A stretch of DNA of 64,000 nucleotides from Synechococcus sp. RS9916. GTDB lineage: Bacteria > Cyanobacteriota > Cyanobacteriia > PCC-6307 > Cyanobiaceae. The notes beneath the pieces are model-generated. The model saw nothing but the letters and a program-made list of their open reading frames with translations, did not search any database and was not told the origin of the DNA. Location: assembly GCF_000153825.1 (NCBI RefSeq), contig NZ_DS022299.1, positions 1,948,869 through 2,012,868 on the forward strand, read 5' to 3'. The translations under genes were made by a program, and so were the position numbers. Positions 30,222-40,548 of this stretch are shown here, one piece after another (the first letter of the stretch is position 1; each line of letters begins with the position of its first letter).

Positions 30222-31178
30222 ATGGTGATCTCTATGCAGCGACCCGATCCCTGGCACGGCCATTGCCAACTGCAGTTTCAGCACCACGGTGATCGCACCC
30301 GTCATCAGGGAGGCTGCAGCGCTCCTTTCAAGCTGCTGCGCGCTGAGCACGGCGCCGACGGACGCTGCGAAATGCCACTGCTGCATACAGCGGGCGGCCT
30401 GGTGGGCGGTGACCAGCTGAGCATCCACTTGGACCTTGGTCCAAACAGCCGCGGCCTGGTCACCAGCGTGGCCGCCCAGAAGGTCTATGGCTCCATCGGC
30501 CGCAGCCAGGTGCGTCCGGAGGGCAGCTGGGCCAGGCAACAGGTGGATTGCCAGCTGGCCCCTGGAAGCGATCTGGAATGGATGCCCCAAGAGCTGGTGC
30601 TCTACGCCGACGCGCTCTATGAACAGCACGTTCAAGTGCAACTGGCCGCCAACGCGTCGTTTCTCAGTGCCGAAATCGTTCGCTTCGGCCGCACCGCCGC
30701 CGGGGAAACACTGGCGGCAGGGCGGTGGCGCTCAAGCCTCGCCATCCAGCGCCTCAACGAGGATCCCCACGCGCCATCGCGGTGGGAACTGGTGGATCGG
30801 CTCGAACTCGGAGGTGCCGGCCTGAACGATCTGCACGGCCTGAACGGCCAGCCGGTGTTCGGCACATTGGTGTGGGCGGCCCCAACCCCGTTACAGCCCG
30901 ACCAATTGGCGCAAATGTTGCGTGAGGCGCGAGCAGACCGCGAAGGCCTGGAAGGGACCATGCGCTGCAGCGTCTTGGGGCAGGGCCTTGTGGCCCGCTA
31001 TGCCGGCCCCTCCAGCCGCGATGCCCGCTTCTGGTTCAGCCGCCTGTGGGAACGAACGCGCCACTTACGCGGCCTGAGCCAACCGCAGATCCCACGGGTC
31101 TGGCCCTTGCAGGAACAGCCCTTACGGCGATCAATGTCCACAATGAACACTGCACAAGCAACGCCAGCGACACACTGA
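30222..31178 (+). CDS. ureD: urease accessory protein UreD
   Basis: A 318-residue beta-rich protein with the UreD features FKLLRAEH, MPLLHTAGGLVGGDQL and the region VAAQKVYGS. It binds the apo-urease trimer and scaffolds UreF and UreG. ATG at 30222 is preferred; the ATG at 30234 (MQRPDPWHGH) is an alternative. The frame extends upstream but overlaps ureE there. The shared ureE/ureD gap contains GTG-N8-TAC (30184-30197), one mismatch from NtcA consensus, which is weak evidence. Confidence 0.92.
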   Translation: MVISMQRPDPWHGHCQLQFQHHGDRTRHQGGCSAPFKLLRAEHGADGRCEMPLLHTAGGLVGGDQLSIHLDLGPNSRGLVTSVAAQKVYGSIGRSQVRPEGSWARQQVDCQLAPGSDLEWMPQELVLYADALYEQHVQVQLAANASFLSAEIVRFGRTAAGETLAAGRWRSSLAIQRLNEDPHAPSRWELVDRLELGGAGLNDLHGLNGQPVFGTLVWAAPTPLQPDQLAQMLREARADREGLEGTMRCSVLGQGLVARYAGPSSRDARFWFSRLWERTRHLRGLSQPQIPRVWPLQEQPLRRSMSTMNTAQATPATH

Positions 31179-31196
31179 TAACGACCGAGGCTTCCC

Positions 31197-31499
31197 ATGC
31201 ATCTCAGTCCCCAGGAAAAGGACAAACTGCTGATCGTGACCGCAGCCTTGCTGGCGGAACGACGGCTGAACCGCGGCCTCAAGCTCAACCACCCGGAGTC
31301 CGTGGCCTGGCTGAGCTTCCTGGTGCTGGAAGGCGCCCGCGATGGCAAAAGCGTGGCAGAGCTGATGCAGGAAGGCACCACCTGGCTGCGTCGCGACCAG
31401 GTGATGGAAGGGGTCCCAGAGCTCGTGCACGAGGTGCAGATCGAGGCGGTCTTCCCCGATGGCACCAAGCTCGTCACCCTGCACGACCCGATTCGCTGA
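31197..31499 (+). CDS. ureA: urease gamma subunit
   Basis: A 100-residue protein that is the standard length of bacterial Ure[22 protein letters not shown] at the start and HDPIR at the end. With UreB and UreC it forms the (alpha-beta-gamma)3 urease that splits urea into ammonia and carbamate. It starts 18 bases after ureD and is followed by ureB after 10 bases. Confidence 0.97.
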   Translation: MHLSPQEKDKLLIVTAALLAERRLNRGLKLNHPESVAWLSFLVLEGARDGKSVAELMQEGTTWLRRDQVMEGVPELVHEVQIEAVFPDGTKLVTLHDPIR

Positions 31500-31509
31500 G
31501 GCAGAACCC

Positions 31510-31830
31510 ATGGCACCTCTCATTCCAGGCGAACTGTTTTCCGAACCGGGTGAACTGGAGCTGAATGCAGGCCGACCCGTCACCACGGTGAGCGTCGCCA
31601 ACAGCGGCGACAGGCCAGTGCAGGTGGGCTCCCATTTCCATTTCGCTGAAGCCAACGCCGCCCTGCAGTTCGACCGGGCCGCAGCCCGCGGTCAACGGCT
31701 CGACATCCCCGCCGGCACCGCCATCCGCTTCGAACCCGGTGACAGCCGCGACGTGAATCTGATTCCCTTCGCCGGTGCGCGGCGCGTCATCGGCTTCAAC
31801 GGCCAGATCAACGGACCCCTCGACGCCTGA
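31510..31830 (+). CDS. ureB: urease beta subunit
   Basis: A 106-residue protein starting APLIPGELF, with the conserved core [15 protein letters not shown] and RRVIGFNG. Length and motifs match UreB. The frame opens earlier, but ATG at 31510 gives the family N terminus. ureC starts 3 bases after its stop. Confidence 0.97.
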   Translation: MAPLIPGELFSEPGELELNAGRPVTTVSVANSGDRPVQVGSHFHFAEANAALQFDRAAARGQRLDIPAGTAIRFEPGDSRDVNLIPFAGARRVIGFNGQINGPLDA

Positions 31831-31833
31831 CCC

Positions 31834-33539
<1,706 letters not shown>

Positions 33540-33543
<4 letters not shown>

Positions 33544-34316
33544 ACCCAACACTCCTGGTCGTCCAACACGTGGACCACGAAGACGCCGCACTGGTGGGAG
33601 AACTGGCGCGGCAACGGGGCATGTCTCTCCAGACCCTGAGGCCCGACCGGGGCGACACCCTGCCAGACCCCAGGGCGTGTGCGAACAGCATCGCCCTTGT
33701 GCTCGGTGGCCCGATGAGCGTGAACGATCGCGAGCAACCATGCATGGACTGGTTGCGGCAGGAACTGGACTGGTTGAGGGCCTGGCACCAGCAACGCCGA
33801 CCGGTGCTGGGCATCTGCCTGGGGGCACAGCTCTTGGCTGTTGCTGCAGGCGGCTCCGTGCAACCCCTGCAGGTGGGAGCACCACCACAGCCGCTCAAGG
33901 AACTCGGCGTCGGCGCGATCCACTGGGTCGCGGATTCAAGCGAGGAAGCTCTGCTCAAGGGGCAACCAAGCAGCAGCTTGGTGCTGCATTGGCATGGCGA
34001 TCGCATCCACCTGCCAGCTGATGCAACCCTTCTGGGCTCATCGCTGCACTGCGCGGAACAGGTGTTTCGGATCGGAGCCCACGCCATTGGCCTGCAATGC
34101 CACCTCGAGGTCGACGGTGATGCGCTTGAACGCTGGATCGCCAACGACCACGACTACGTGGTGAGCGCCCTTGGACCGGAAGGAGCCGATCGCCTGAGCC
34201 AGGACTGGCGAAGGCTTGGCCCCACGCTCCAGGAGCAAGGCCTGCACTTCTTCAATGCTGCACTCGATCAGCTGATTGCGATCAGCAGGCCCACTAATTC
34301 CTACGAACAAAAATAA
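33540..34316 (+). CDS. class I glutamine amidotransferase domain protein
   Basis: A 258-residue stand-alone class I glutaminase with the nucleophile Cys in [10 protein letters not shown] and the His/Glu pair in GLQCHLEVD. No synthetase domain is attached. Such GuaA-like proteins hydrolyse glutamine or gamma-glutamyl compounds. The start is TTG at 33540, overlapping the ureC stop (TTGA), which couples it to urease expression. The acceptor is unknown; gamma-glutamyl polyamine or peptide hydrolysis is possible but unproven. Confidence 0.85.
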
Positions 34317-34391
34317 ACAAAACTGAAAACTTTTCTCAAAGAGTATCGGGCCGAACGCCACGACGGTCCTTGCAGAAGGTTCAATATTTTT

Positions 34392-34405
34392 GTAGCAACA
34401 GCTAC
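34392..34405 (+). promoter_or_regulatory. exact GTA-N8-TAC NtcA-like site
   Basis: GTA-N8-TAC with flanking T on the left, 84 bases ahead of the DUF4278 gene. A 6-base inverted repeat (CTTCGT/ACGAAG, 34416-34432) follows. No convincing -10 hexamer lies 20-24 bases after the site. Consensus match only. Confidence 0.42.
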
Positions 34406-34488
34406 CGATCGTTCACTTCGTATCGCACGAAGCGCAGTTCGCCTCAGGCCATGGAACGGGGACCTGAGCTTGCTTCGAGGACCATCCA

Positions 34489-34656
34489 ATGACCACCCTT
34501 CTCTATCGCGGGCATCAGTACCAGCAAAGCCACGCAACAGGAGACAAGCCCGGCGTGCAACTTGTTTATCGCCGCAATGTGTACCAAGCCCGCCAGGCCA
34601 ACTGCCAACACACTCCGGTGCATCTCGTCTACCGCGGTGTGGGTTACACGCGCTAA
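34489..34656 (+). CDS. DUF4278-type microprotein with two YRG motifs
   Basis: A 55-residue protein. It contains LLYRGHQYQ near the start, LVYRRNVYQ in the middle and LVYRGVGYTR at the end, so the short L-x-YRG-x-xY unit recurs three times. That pattern is typical of DUF4278 microproteins of cyanobacteria, whose function is unknown. It is soluble and basic. ATG at 34489 follows a gap with an NtcA-like site. The next gene is in the same frame directly after its stop. Confidence 0.8.
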   Translation: MTTLLYRGHQYQQSHATGDKPGVQLVYRRNVYQARQANCQHTPVHLVYRGVGYTR

Positions 34657-34737
34657 GGCAACCTCTCAATCCGTAGCAAGAAGAACAATCCGATTCAAGG
34701 GATTGAAGCTGTAATTAAAACAGCTTTAGCCAATCCG

Positions 34738-34956
34738 TTGGATCTCATTGCTTCTCGCCTCGACCAAGGGCTCGTGCAGGTGAATCCCTCCAGCGTGCAT
34801 GGCGTGTTCTGGCTGCAAACCCACTTTCCAGCTCAGGAATGGGATGCCCTGCTGTCCGGGCAAGCCGTCTTCAGCATGGATTGCATGGACAATCTTGCCG
34901 ATGACGCACGCAAGGCTGGGTTAGCTGTGGAGTGGGAAGTGTCCGTTCGCAATTGA
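34738..34956 (+). CDS. small conserved-looking acidic protein, unknown function
   Basis: A 72-residue frame from TTG at 34738, but the frame is open back to the DUF4278 stop at 34656 and IEAVIKTALANPLDLIASRLDQG reads like one continuous protein. The true start is therefore likely upstream, although only non-standard codons (ATT, ATC) are available. The product contains VHGVFWLQTHFPAQEWDALL and an acidic end; no membrane segment. A strong bidirectional terminator follows 15 bases after the stop. Function unknown. Confidence 0.65.
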   Translation: MDLIASRLDQGLVQVNPSSVHGVFWLQTHFPAQEWDALLSGQAVFSMDCMDNLADDARKAGLAVEWEVSVRN

Positions 34957-34970
34957 GCTCATCTGAATTC

Positions 34971-35009
34971 AAAAAAGCCCTGCCACAACATTGTGTGCAG
35001 GGCTTTTTT
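34971..35009. terminator. bidirectional Rho-independent terminator
   Basis: A perfect 13-base inverted repeat, AAAAAAGCCCTGC and GCAGGGCTTTTTT, around a 13-base loop that can pair further (CACAA/TTGTG). A- and T-runs at both ends let it stop both the plus-strand small gene and the convergent DUF1028 gene. Confidence 0.92.
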
Positions 35010-35032
35010 ATTTCATGAACAACATTGAATCC

Positions 35033-35707
35033 TCAAGCCACCAAGCGGTTGAGCATGGGCAATTCCGATAGTTCATCCCTCCACTGCTGAGCCCAAAGGG
35101 CCTGACTGCGCTCGTACACCTCCATCAACTGCTCCACCGCGCGCTCATGAAAATCAACGCGCAGATCCAGGAGCGGGAAAGCTGCCTCACCACTCACTTG
35201 CACCGCCGCTGAGGTGCAGAAAGTGGCGCGGTGATCACCGCCAGCCGCTTCACCCGACTGCAAAGCCATCATCAGACGGCGGCCCAATTTCAAGTTGGGG
35301 TCACTGGTGAGAAAGGCATGCTCCATCGCCACCAGAACACCCTCGTCAACCAAACAATTGCCGGCAACAGACAGATCACGCTGATGGCGATGCCCGGCCC
35401 AAGGGCCACAATCCTGACCCGTCCAACAGGCCGTGCGACCGTCCAGGTCAATCAGGTGAAACTGACGCCGGTCACGATGCTGATCATCTGCAAGGAGGCT
35501 GGCCAAAACGTTGTCCGCATCCGAGCTCTGCTCCAGGCGTTCAAGACCACAAATCCCCAGGTAAGGGTTGGTGTGGGCCTGGGTGGCGACAGCACCAACC
35601 CCCGCGCGGATGTGGGGCACAGTCGATCCAACGGCCAGATGACACGTAGCAACGGCCACACCAAAGCGGCCATTGCTGGGATCACGGGCCACGATCGAAA
35701 AGGTCAT
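35033..35707 (-). CDS. DUF1028 family protein (Ntn-hydrolase-like fold)
   Basis: A 224-residue protein beginning MTFSIVARDPSNGRFGVAVATCHLAVGS and containing GICGLERLEQ and SVAGNCL, as in DUF1028 proteins. These have an N-terminal-nucleophile-hydrolase-like architecture with unknown activity and are often found near amino acid catabolic or peptidase genes. Its start overlaps the stop of the M20 hydrolase gene by 4 bases (ATGA), so the two are likely co-translated and may act on the same compound. Confidence 0.88.
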   Translation of the reverse strand: MTFSIVARDPSNGRFGVAVATCHLAVGSTVPHIRAGVGAVATQAHTNPYLGICGLERLEQSSDADNVLASLLADDQHRDRRQFHLIDLDGRTACWTGQDCGPWAGHRHQRDLSVAGNCLVDEGVLVAMEHAFLTSDPNLKLGRRLMMALQSGEAAGGDHRATFCTSAAVQVSGEAAFPLLDLRVDFHERAVEQLMEVYERSQALWAQQWRDELSELPMLNRLVA

Positions 35708-36993
35708 GGCAGCTCACGGTCGAGCCGCAACAACGTTTCCAACAGCACCGCAGTGCCTGCCCAGCACTGCTCATCGCTGGTGAACTCCGCAGCGGAATGA
35801 CTCAGACCACCCCGGCTCGGGACAAAAATCATGCCCATCGGCCAACGGCGGCCGACCTCTTGCGCATCGTGGCTCGCGCGGCTGGGGAGATGGCTGTGGG
35901 AGAAACCAAGATCAGCCGCGGCCTCAGCAATCGTGGCCATCACCACAGCATCTGCAGGAGTGGGATCAACACTGAACTGAGGGTCGACAGCGATCGGGCA
36001 ACCGGTTTCAGCACCGATGCGTTCCACCTGCTGCATCAACTCCTCCACCAATTGATCGAGAACCGTCGGATCCACATCCCTTAGATCGACCGTCAGGGCG
36101 ACGGCACCAGGAACAACGTTGGCGGCGTTGGGCCAAACCTCCAGTCGTCCCACCGTCGCCACCGGATCTCCAGGATGACGGGAGGCCATGGCCTCCACCG
36201 CGAGAACAATCCGCGAAGCCGCCACAAGGGCGTCCTGTCGCGAACTCATCGGCGTGGTGCCGGCGTGGTTGGCCTGACCCTGCACATTGATGCTGAAGCG
36301 TCGTTGACCGACCACACCCTCCACAACGCCGATGGCATCGCCGCGCTGCTCGAGAACACCGCCCTGCTCCACATGCAACTCCAGGAACGCGGCGTAGGCC
36401 TCATCGGAACGGCGGGCCGAAGCTAAAGATGGCCAATGTCCCCCGATGCGCGCCAAATTGTCCTCAATCGGCTTTCCGTTGCTGGTGGCATAACTCTCCG
36501 GGTCAGCGGAGGCCGTGCCCGCCAAGCCTTTGCAACCCACCATGGTCGACTCCTCGTCGGCAAAGGCGATCAACTCGATGCCATGCCGCAGGCGCAGGCC
36601 CTGGTCTTGAAGCGCGCGGCAGGCTTCCAGACCGGCCAACACGCCCAGAGCTCCATCGAAACGTCCACCGGTCGGCACCGTGTCGAGATGCGACCCGGTC
36701 ACCAAGGCAGAACGTTGGGGATCGAGGCCTTCCAGGCGTCCGATCAAATTGCCAGCAGCATCGACACGCACCTGCATGCCGATCTGTTTCATCCAATAGG
36801 CCAGCAAGTCGCGGCCCTGCACATCTTCAGGCGAAAACCCACGCCGGCAAACGCTTCCATCAGGCTGGGCGCCAATGCTGGCCAGCTGTTCGATCGTTGC
36901 GATCAGCCGATCACGGTTGGGTCGCGCCGCAATTTTGGCTGGCTCGACCCTTATGGCAGGGGTGGTCGAGGAAGCCGAGATGAGCGCTGGCAA
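35704..36993 (-). CDS. M20-family amidohydrolase (N-carbamoyl-L-amino acid hydrolase / allantoate amidohydrolase type)
   Basis: A 429-residue metal-dependent amidohydrolase. Metal and substrate motifs are TGSHLDTVPTGGRFDGALGVLAG, IAFADEESTMVGCKG (with the catalytic Glu pair), LELHVEQGGVLE and MIFVPSRGGLSHSAAEFT. Members cleave N-carbamoyl amino acids, allantoate or ureidoglycolate and release ammonia and carbon dioxide. The exact substrate is unknown, but the neighbouring carbamoyltransferase paralogue makes an N-carbamoyl compound attractive. The start is TTG at 36993 with AAGG about 9 bases upstream. It overlaps the DUF1028 gene by 4 bases. Confidence 0.87.
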   Translation of the reverse strand: MPALISASSTTPAIRVEPAKIAARPNRDRLIATIEQLASIGAQPDGSVCRRGFSPEDVQGRDLLAYWMKQIGMQVRVDAAGNLIGRLEGLDPQRSALVTGSHLDTVPTGGRFDGALGVLAGLEACRALQDQGLRLRHGIELIAFADEESTMVGCKGLAGTASADPESYATSNGKPIEDNLARIGGHWPSLASARRSDEAYAAFLELHVEQGGVLEQRGDAIGVVEGVVGQRRFSINVQGQANHAGTTPMSSRQDALVAASRIVLAVEAMASRHPGDPVATVGRLEVWPNAANVVPGAVALTVDLRDVDPTVLDQLVEELMQQVERIGAETGCPIAVDPQFSVDPTPADAVVMATIAEAAADLGFSHSHLPSRASHDAQEVGRRWPMGMIFVPSRGGLSHSAAEFTSDEQCWAGTAVLLETLLRLDRELP

Positions 36994-37087
36994 TGCCGTG
37001 ACCTTCAGTTCAAAGGGATGTTCAACATCACCTGAACTGAACGATTGGCCTGTAGCTAGCGCAACGGTTTAATCCTGATCAAAGAAT

Positions 37088-39112
37088 TCAAACGGGCATC
37101 AGCACCCGCCAACCCAAACGGTCCGCCTCCCGACGGGCCAGAGCTGGCACGTCTTCCGCCACAAACATGCGATGCAGCATCTGCACACCCAGCAGGTGAT
37201 TGATCACCGCATCCAGCTGCACCCGCTCCGCATCGGTGGTGGAGGGATCGTCATGGCGCGCGAACAGAGCCCGCACCCCCGCCTTGCTCAACAAACCGGC
37301 GGCATCGATCGCCTCATCACTGAGGTAGTCGTTAGCGAGCTGCTTCATCTGCTCCCACTTCTCTGGCTCCGTATGGGCTGGCGGGGCCATGAAGGCGAAC
37401 TTCTCCCGCTTGTAGAGCACCTCCGGCAACAGGCCGGCCATAGCTTCCCGCAGCACGTATTTCTCGGTTTTCCCCTTGATCCGCAGTTCGGGTGGCACCT
37501 GCACCGCCACCGCGGCCAGATGGTGATCCAAGAAGGCGGGTCGCGCCTCCATGGAATTGGCCATGTCGACCCGGTCGCCACCCCAGGTCAGGATCTGGCC
37601 CTCAAGCATGGTCTTGATCCAGACGTACTGGGCCTTGTCCAGGGCATGGCGCCCGTCCAGTTGATCCCCATCCAGTTGCTCGGCAATCGCCTTGCCCGGG
37701 GAGTAACCCTCCAAGGCGGTGGCATGGGATTCCGCCAAAAGCTCCGGCACCAGTGGGGCGCAGGCCAGCCAGGGCTGCAGGCAACTGGGGGTGAAACCAA
37801 CCACAGCGTCAAGATCGGGGTCATCCACCTGGTTTTCAGCGAGCATCGCCCCCTTCACCAGAGCATTCGACTGTTGCAGCAAGCTTTCCCAGCTGGCGCG
37901 CTCCTCCTCCGGCAAGTCATCGAGACCGTGGAGGAACATGTCGCGGCGAAAGGCGGGGTAGCCGCCGAACAGCTCATCTGAGCCTTCACCGGTCATCACA
38001 ACCTTGTAATCCACGTCATTGACGTGGCGGCTCATCAAGAACTTCGCCACGGCCAAGGTGTTGTAGATCGTTCGCTCGGCATGCCAGATGGTGCGTTCCA
38101 TGTGGCCATAGAGCTCCTGACCCGACAGCCGCAGCAGATCCTGCTCAGCACCCGTGGCCTCAGCCATCTCCCGGGCAATCGGCGACTCGTCGTAACGGGC
38201 GTCATCAAATCCGATCGTGAACGCTTTCACCGGCGCCTGGCTCACGGCTGACGCCAAACCGAGGATCGAACAGCTATCGATGCCACCGGAGAGATAACAA
38301 CCCACGGGAACGTCGGCCACCATGCGCAGCTCAACGGCCTCCAGCAAGGCCGCACGAACGGCAGCGATGTGGTCGGCTTCGGTGCGGCTGGAGTCCCGCT
38401 GATCCTTGCGCGGAAAGTCGACATCCCAGTAGGTCGACTCCGACACCTGCAGCCGCCCATTCATCCGTTGCACCTTCAGCACATGGCCGGGCTTCACCTG
38501 ATGCACCCCGGCAAAGGCTGTGGTGCCGGGAACCATGGTCTGCATCAACTGGTGGAACAGACCCTCCGAGGTGAAGCGTCGCTCCACCGCTGGATGGGCG
38601 AACAGCACCTTTAACTCGGACCCGAACACCAGACCCTCAGGCGTCATCGCCCAGTACTGCGGTTTGATGCCGAAGCGATCCCGCACGAGGTAGAGGCAGT
38701 CTTCGGCCCGATCAAACAAGGCGAAGGCGAACTCACCGCGCAACAGAGGCAGGGTCGCCTCTAATCCCTGGCGTTGGTAGAGCCGCAACAGGATCTCGGA
38801 ATCACTCTTGCTGCTGAAGCGCACCCCCTGGGCGGTGAGGTCAGCCCTGATCCGCTGGAAGTCGTAAAACTCACCGTTGTGAGCCATCAGCACCTCACCG
38901 TCATCGGTGAGGAAGGGCTGCCGGGCCCGTGACTCGTTCAGATCAATGATCGAGAGGCGGGCATGGCAGAAGCCAACGCCGGCCTGATCGAGCACCTCAA
39001 CGCCAAAGCCATCGGGCCCGCGATGGGCCTGAATCGCCGCCATGTTGACCAGCAGCTGGCGATCCACCGTCTGTTGACGGTCGGCATTGAAAACACCACC
39101 AATCCCACACAT
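37088..39112 (-). CDS. asnB: asparagine synthetase (glutamine-hydrolysing)
   Basis: A 674-residue protein with N-terminal Cys nucleophile after Met (MCGIGGVF), the glutaminase domain, and the C-terminal synthetase domain with PP-loop SGGIDSCSILGLA and the phrase MTGEGSDELFGGYP. It makes asparagine from aspartate, glutamine and ATP. It starts only 10 bases after the carbamoyltransferase paralogue on the same strand, so they are probably one transcript. The length is typical of bacterial AsnB. Confidence 0.93.
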   Translation of the reverse strand: MCGIGGVFNADRQQTVDRQLLVNMAAIQAHRGPDGFGVEVLDQAGVGFCHARLSIIDLNESRARQPFLTDDGEVLMAHNGEFYDFQRIRADLTAQGVRFSSKSDSEILLRLYQRQGLEATLPLLRGEFAFALFDRAEDCLYLVRDRFGIKPQYWAMTPEGLVFGSELKVLFAHPAVERRFTSEGLFHQLMQTMVPGTTAFAGVHQVKPGHVLKVQRMNGRLQVSESTYWDVDFPRKDQRDSSRTEADHIAAVRAALLEAVELRMVADVPVGCYLSGGIDSCSILGLASAVSQAPVKAFTIGFDDARYDESPIAREMAEATGAEQDLLRLSGQELYGHMERTIWHAERTIYNTLAVAKFLMSRHVNDVDYKVVMTGEGSDELFGGYPAFRRDMFLHGLDDLPEEERASWESLLQQSNALVKGAMLAENQVDDPDLDAVVGFTPSCLQPWLACAPLVPELLAESHATALEGYSPGKAIAEQLDGDQLDGRHALDKAQYVWIKTMLEGQILTWGGDRVDMANSMEARPAFLDHHLAAVAVQVPPELRIKGKTEKYVLREAMAGLLPEVLYKREKFAFMAPPAHTEPEKWEQMKQLANDYLSDEAIDAAGLLSKAGVRALFARHDDPSTTDAERVQLDAVINHLLGVQMLHRMFVAEDVPALARREADRLGWRVLMPV

Positions 39113-39121
39113 CAGCCCACC

Positions 39122-40237
39122 TCAGATCACATCCATCACCCGTTCGGCCCGATTGACCATGCAGGTGAGCAATGCCATCCGCACGAACACAGCACCCCTG
39201 GCCTGGCTGAAGTACCAGTTGTGGGGCGTGTCATCCAGACAGGTGCTGAGTTCCGCTCCCCGCGCCAACGGGTGGAGCACGATCGCTTCAGGCTTGAACG
39301 GCATGTCGCGGGTGAGGCGAAATCCTCCGCCATGCACCTCATACGTGTCGCCCACCCAGGCGATGGCGTTGATGTAGACGACATCAAGATCTGGAACTTC
39401 AGCCTGAAGATCGGTGCTGCAGCGCACCTTCATCCCACAAGCTTCGAGCTCCTCCAACTGTCCTGGGTCGAACAGCGGCTGATCCGGCTCCAACCCAGGG
39501 GCGTGAATCACCACCACCTCATCCACGGTCTGCGGGAATTTGGCCAGGATCCTCAAGAGAGAGCGAACTGTTCGCATCCGCGAGGGAATTCCGACGATTC
39601 CAATGCGAATGCGATCAGCCGGGGCGACCACAACTTCGGCGAGTTTGGGCCGCCACTTGAAAATCGTATAGAGATCGGCCATCGCCTGGGTTGGATGCTC
39701 GTCGATGCCATTCCCGGCGTTGATGATCGGTATCCGTAGGGTTGATGTCATCGCATAAATGGCACCGGGATCGCTATCCCGCAGCACCACGCAATCGCCG
39801 TAGTTGTTGAACATATGGGCGACATCTTCAAGCGATTCGCCCTTGGCGATCCCCGTGGTAGCCCTGTCAGTGATGTTGATGGAGTCACCGCCGAGTCGGT
39901 GCCAAGCGCTGTCAAAAGACAGCCGGGTGCGCGTGCTCGGTTCGTAGAACGCGTTAATCAGAATCTTGCCGGTGAGCGGCGTGTTGTGACGGCAATAGCG
40001 ATCGGGATTGCTCTCGAACTTCGCCGCCAACCGAAAGACCTGCAGCAAGGCCTCGGCTCGAAACGGTTGGATCGACACCACGTGCTGATCCACCAAATCC
40101 TTCAATGGCTCAACGTCTTCGGCAATCGCGGCCAACAGCTCCTTGGGTTGGTTTTGCCCGTAGACATCGGGCCCCATCGGCTCAAATCGGATCTGAACCG
40201 AGGTCGCGTCCACAAGTGCTGATTTGGCCTGTGCCAT
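39122..40237 (-). CDS. aspartate/ornithine carbamoyltransferase family paralogue
   Basis: A 371-residue protein with the carbamoyl-phosphate loop FYEPSTRTRLSF, a mobile-loop Lys in GIAKGESL, DEHPTQAMADLYTI and HPLARGAELS (HPLPR in true enzymes). In E. coli PyrB the aspartate-binding Arg-Gln pair lies in a TRVQKER segment; here the equivalent reads INAIAWVGD, with no Arg or Gln. The carbamoyl-phosphate site looks intact while the acceptor site is changed. It may carbamoylate, or decarbamoylate, something other than aspartate. It is upstream of asnB on the same strand. A typical pyrB is expected elsewhere in the genome. Confidence 0.8.
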   Translation of the reverse strand: MAQAKSALVDATSVQIRFEPMGPDVYGQNQPKELLAAIAEDVEPLKDLVDQHVVSIQPFRAEALLQVFRLAAKFESNPDRYCRHNTPLTGKILINAFYEPSTRTRLSFDSAWHRLGGDSINITDRATTGIAKGESLEDVAHMFNNYGDCVVLRDSDPGAIYAMTSTLRIPIINAGNGIDEHPTQAMADLYTIFKWRPKLAEVVVAPADRIRIGIVGIPSRMRTVRSLLRILAKFPQTVDEVVVIHAPGLEPDQPLFDPGQLEELEACGMKVRCSTDLQAEVPDLDVVYINAIAWVGDTYEVHGGGFRLTRDMPFKPEAIVLHPLARGAELSTCLDDTPHNWYFSQARGAVFVRMALLTCMVNRAERVMDVI

Positions 40238-40398
40238 AGCGAGATCGGATCAACACTCTGTTTGCCAAACCGAGTGCTAAAGCCAGGAACTACATCTTTT
40301 ACCGGTAACAACAACCACACTCCTCCGTCCACGAAGAAGCAGCTTCTTAAGCAAAGATCCGGGAAGAATGTTCAGCTCGTTACTCATCCATGCCTCTA

Positions 40399-40548
40399 TC
40401 ACCAAATGCGTCCATTGCGCCACTCCACCCACCAGATCAGCAGCAGGACGAGCACCGACAGCACCAGGGCAAACTGACTGGCTAACAGCAAAAACTGAAA
40501 GCCAGACAGACCGACAAGGCTGGCCATTAAAGGGAGTGTTTGGATCAT
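40399..40548 (-). CDS. 49-residue membrane microprotein coupled to the symporter
   Basis: Starts at ATG 40548 inside the symporter stop (ATGA overlap), directly behind GGAGGAGG, which lies in the symporter's last codons. The sequence is nearly all hydrophobic (FQFLLLASQFALVLSVLVLLLIWW) with a short charged end (VEWRNGRIW): one or two membrane spans, C terminus probably in the cytoplasm. A translationally coupled microprotein of this size could be a small subunit or regulator of the transporter. No named family is recognised. Confidence 0.7.
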   Translation of the reverse strand: MIQTLPLMASLVGLSGFQFLLLASQFALVLSVLVLLLIWWVEWRNGRIW

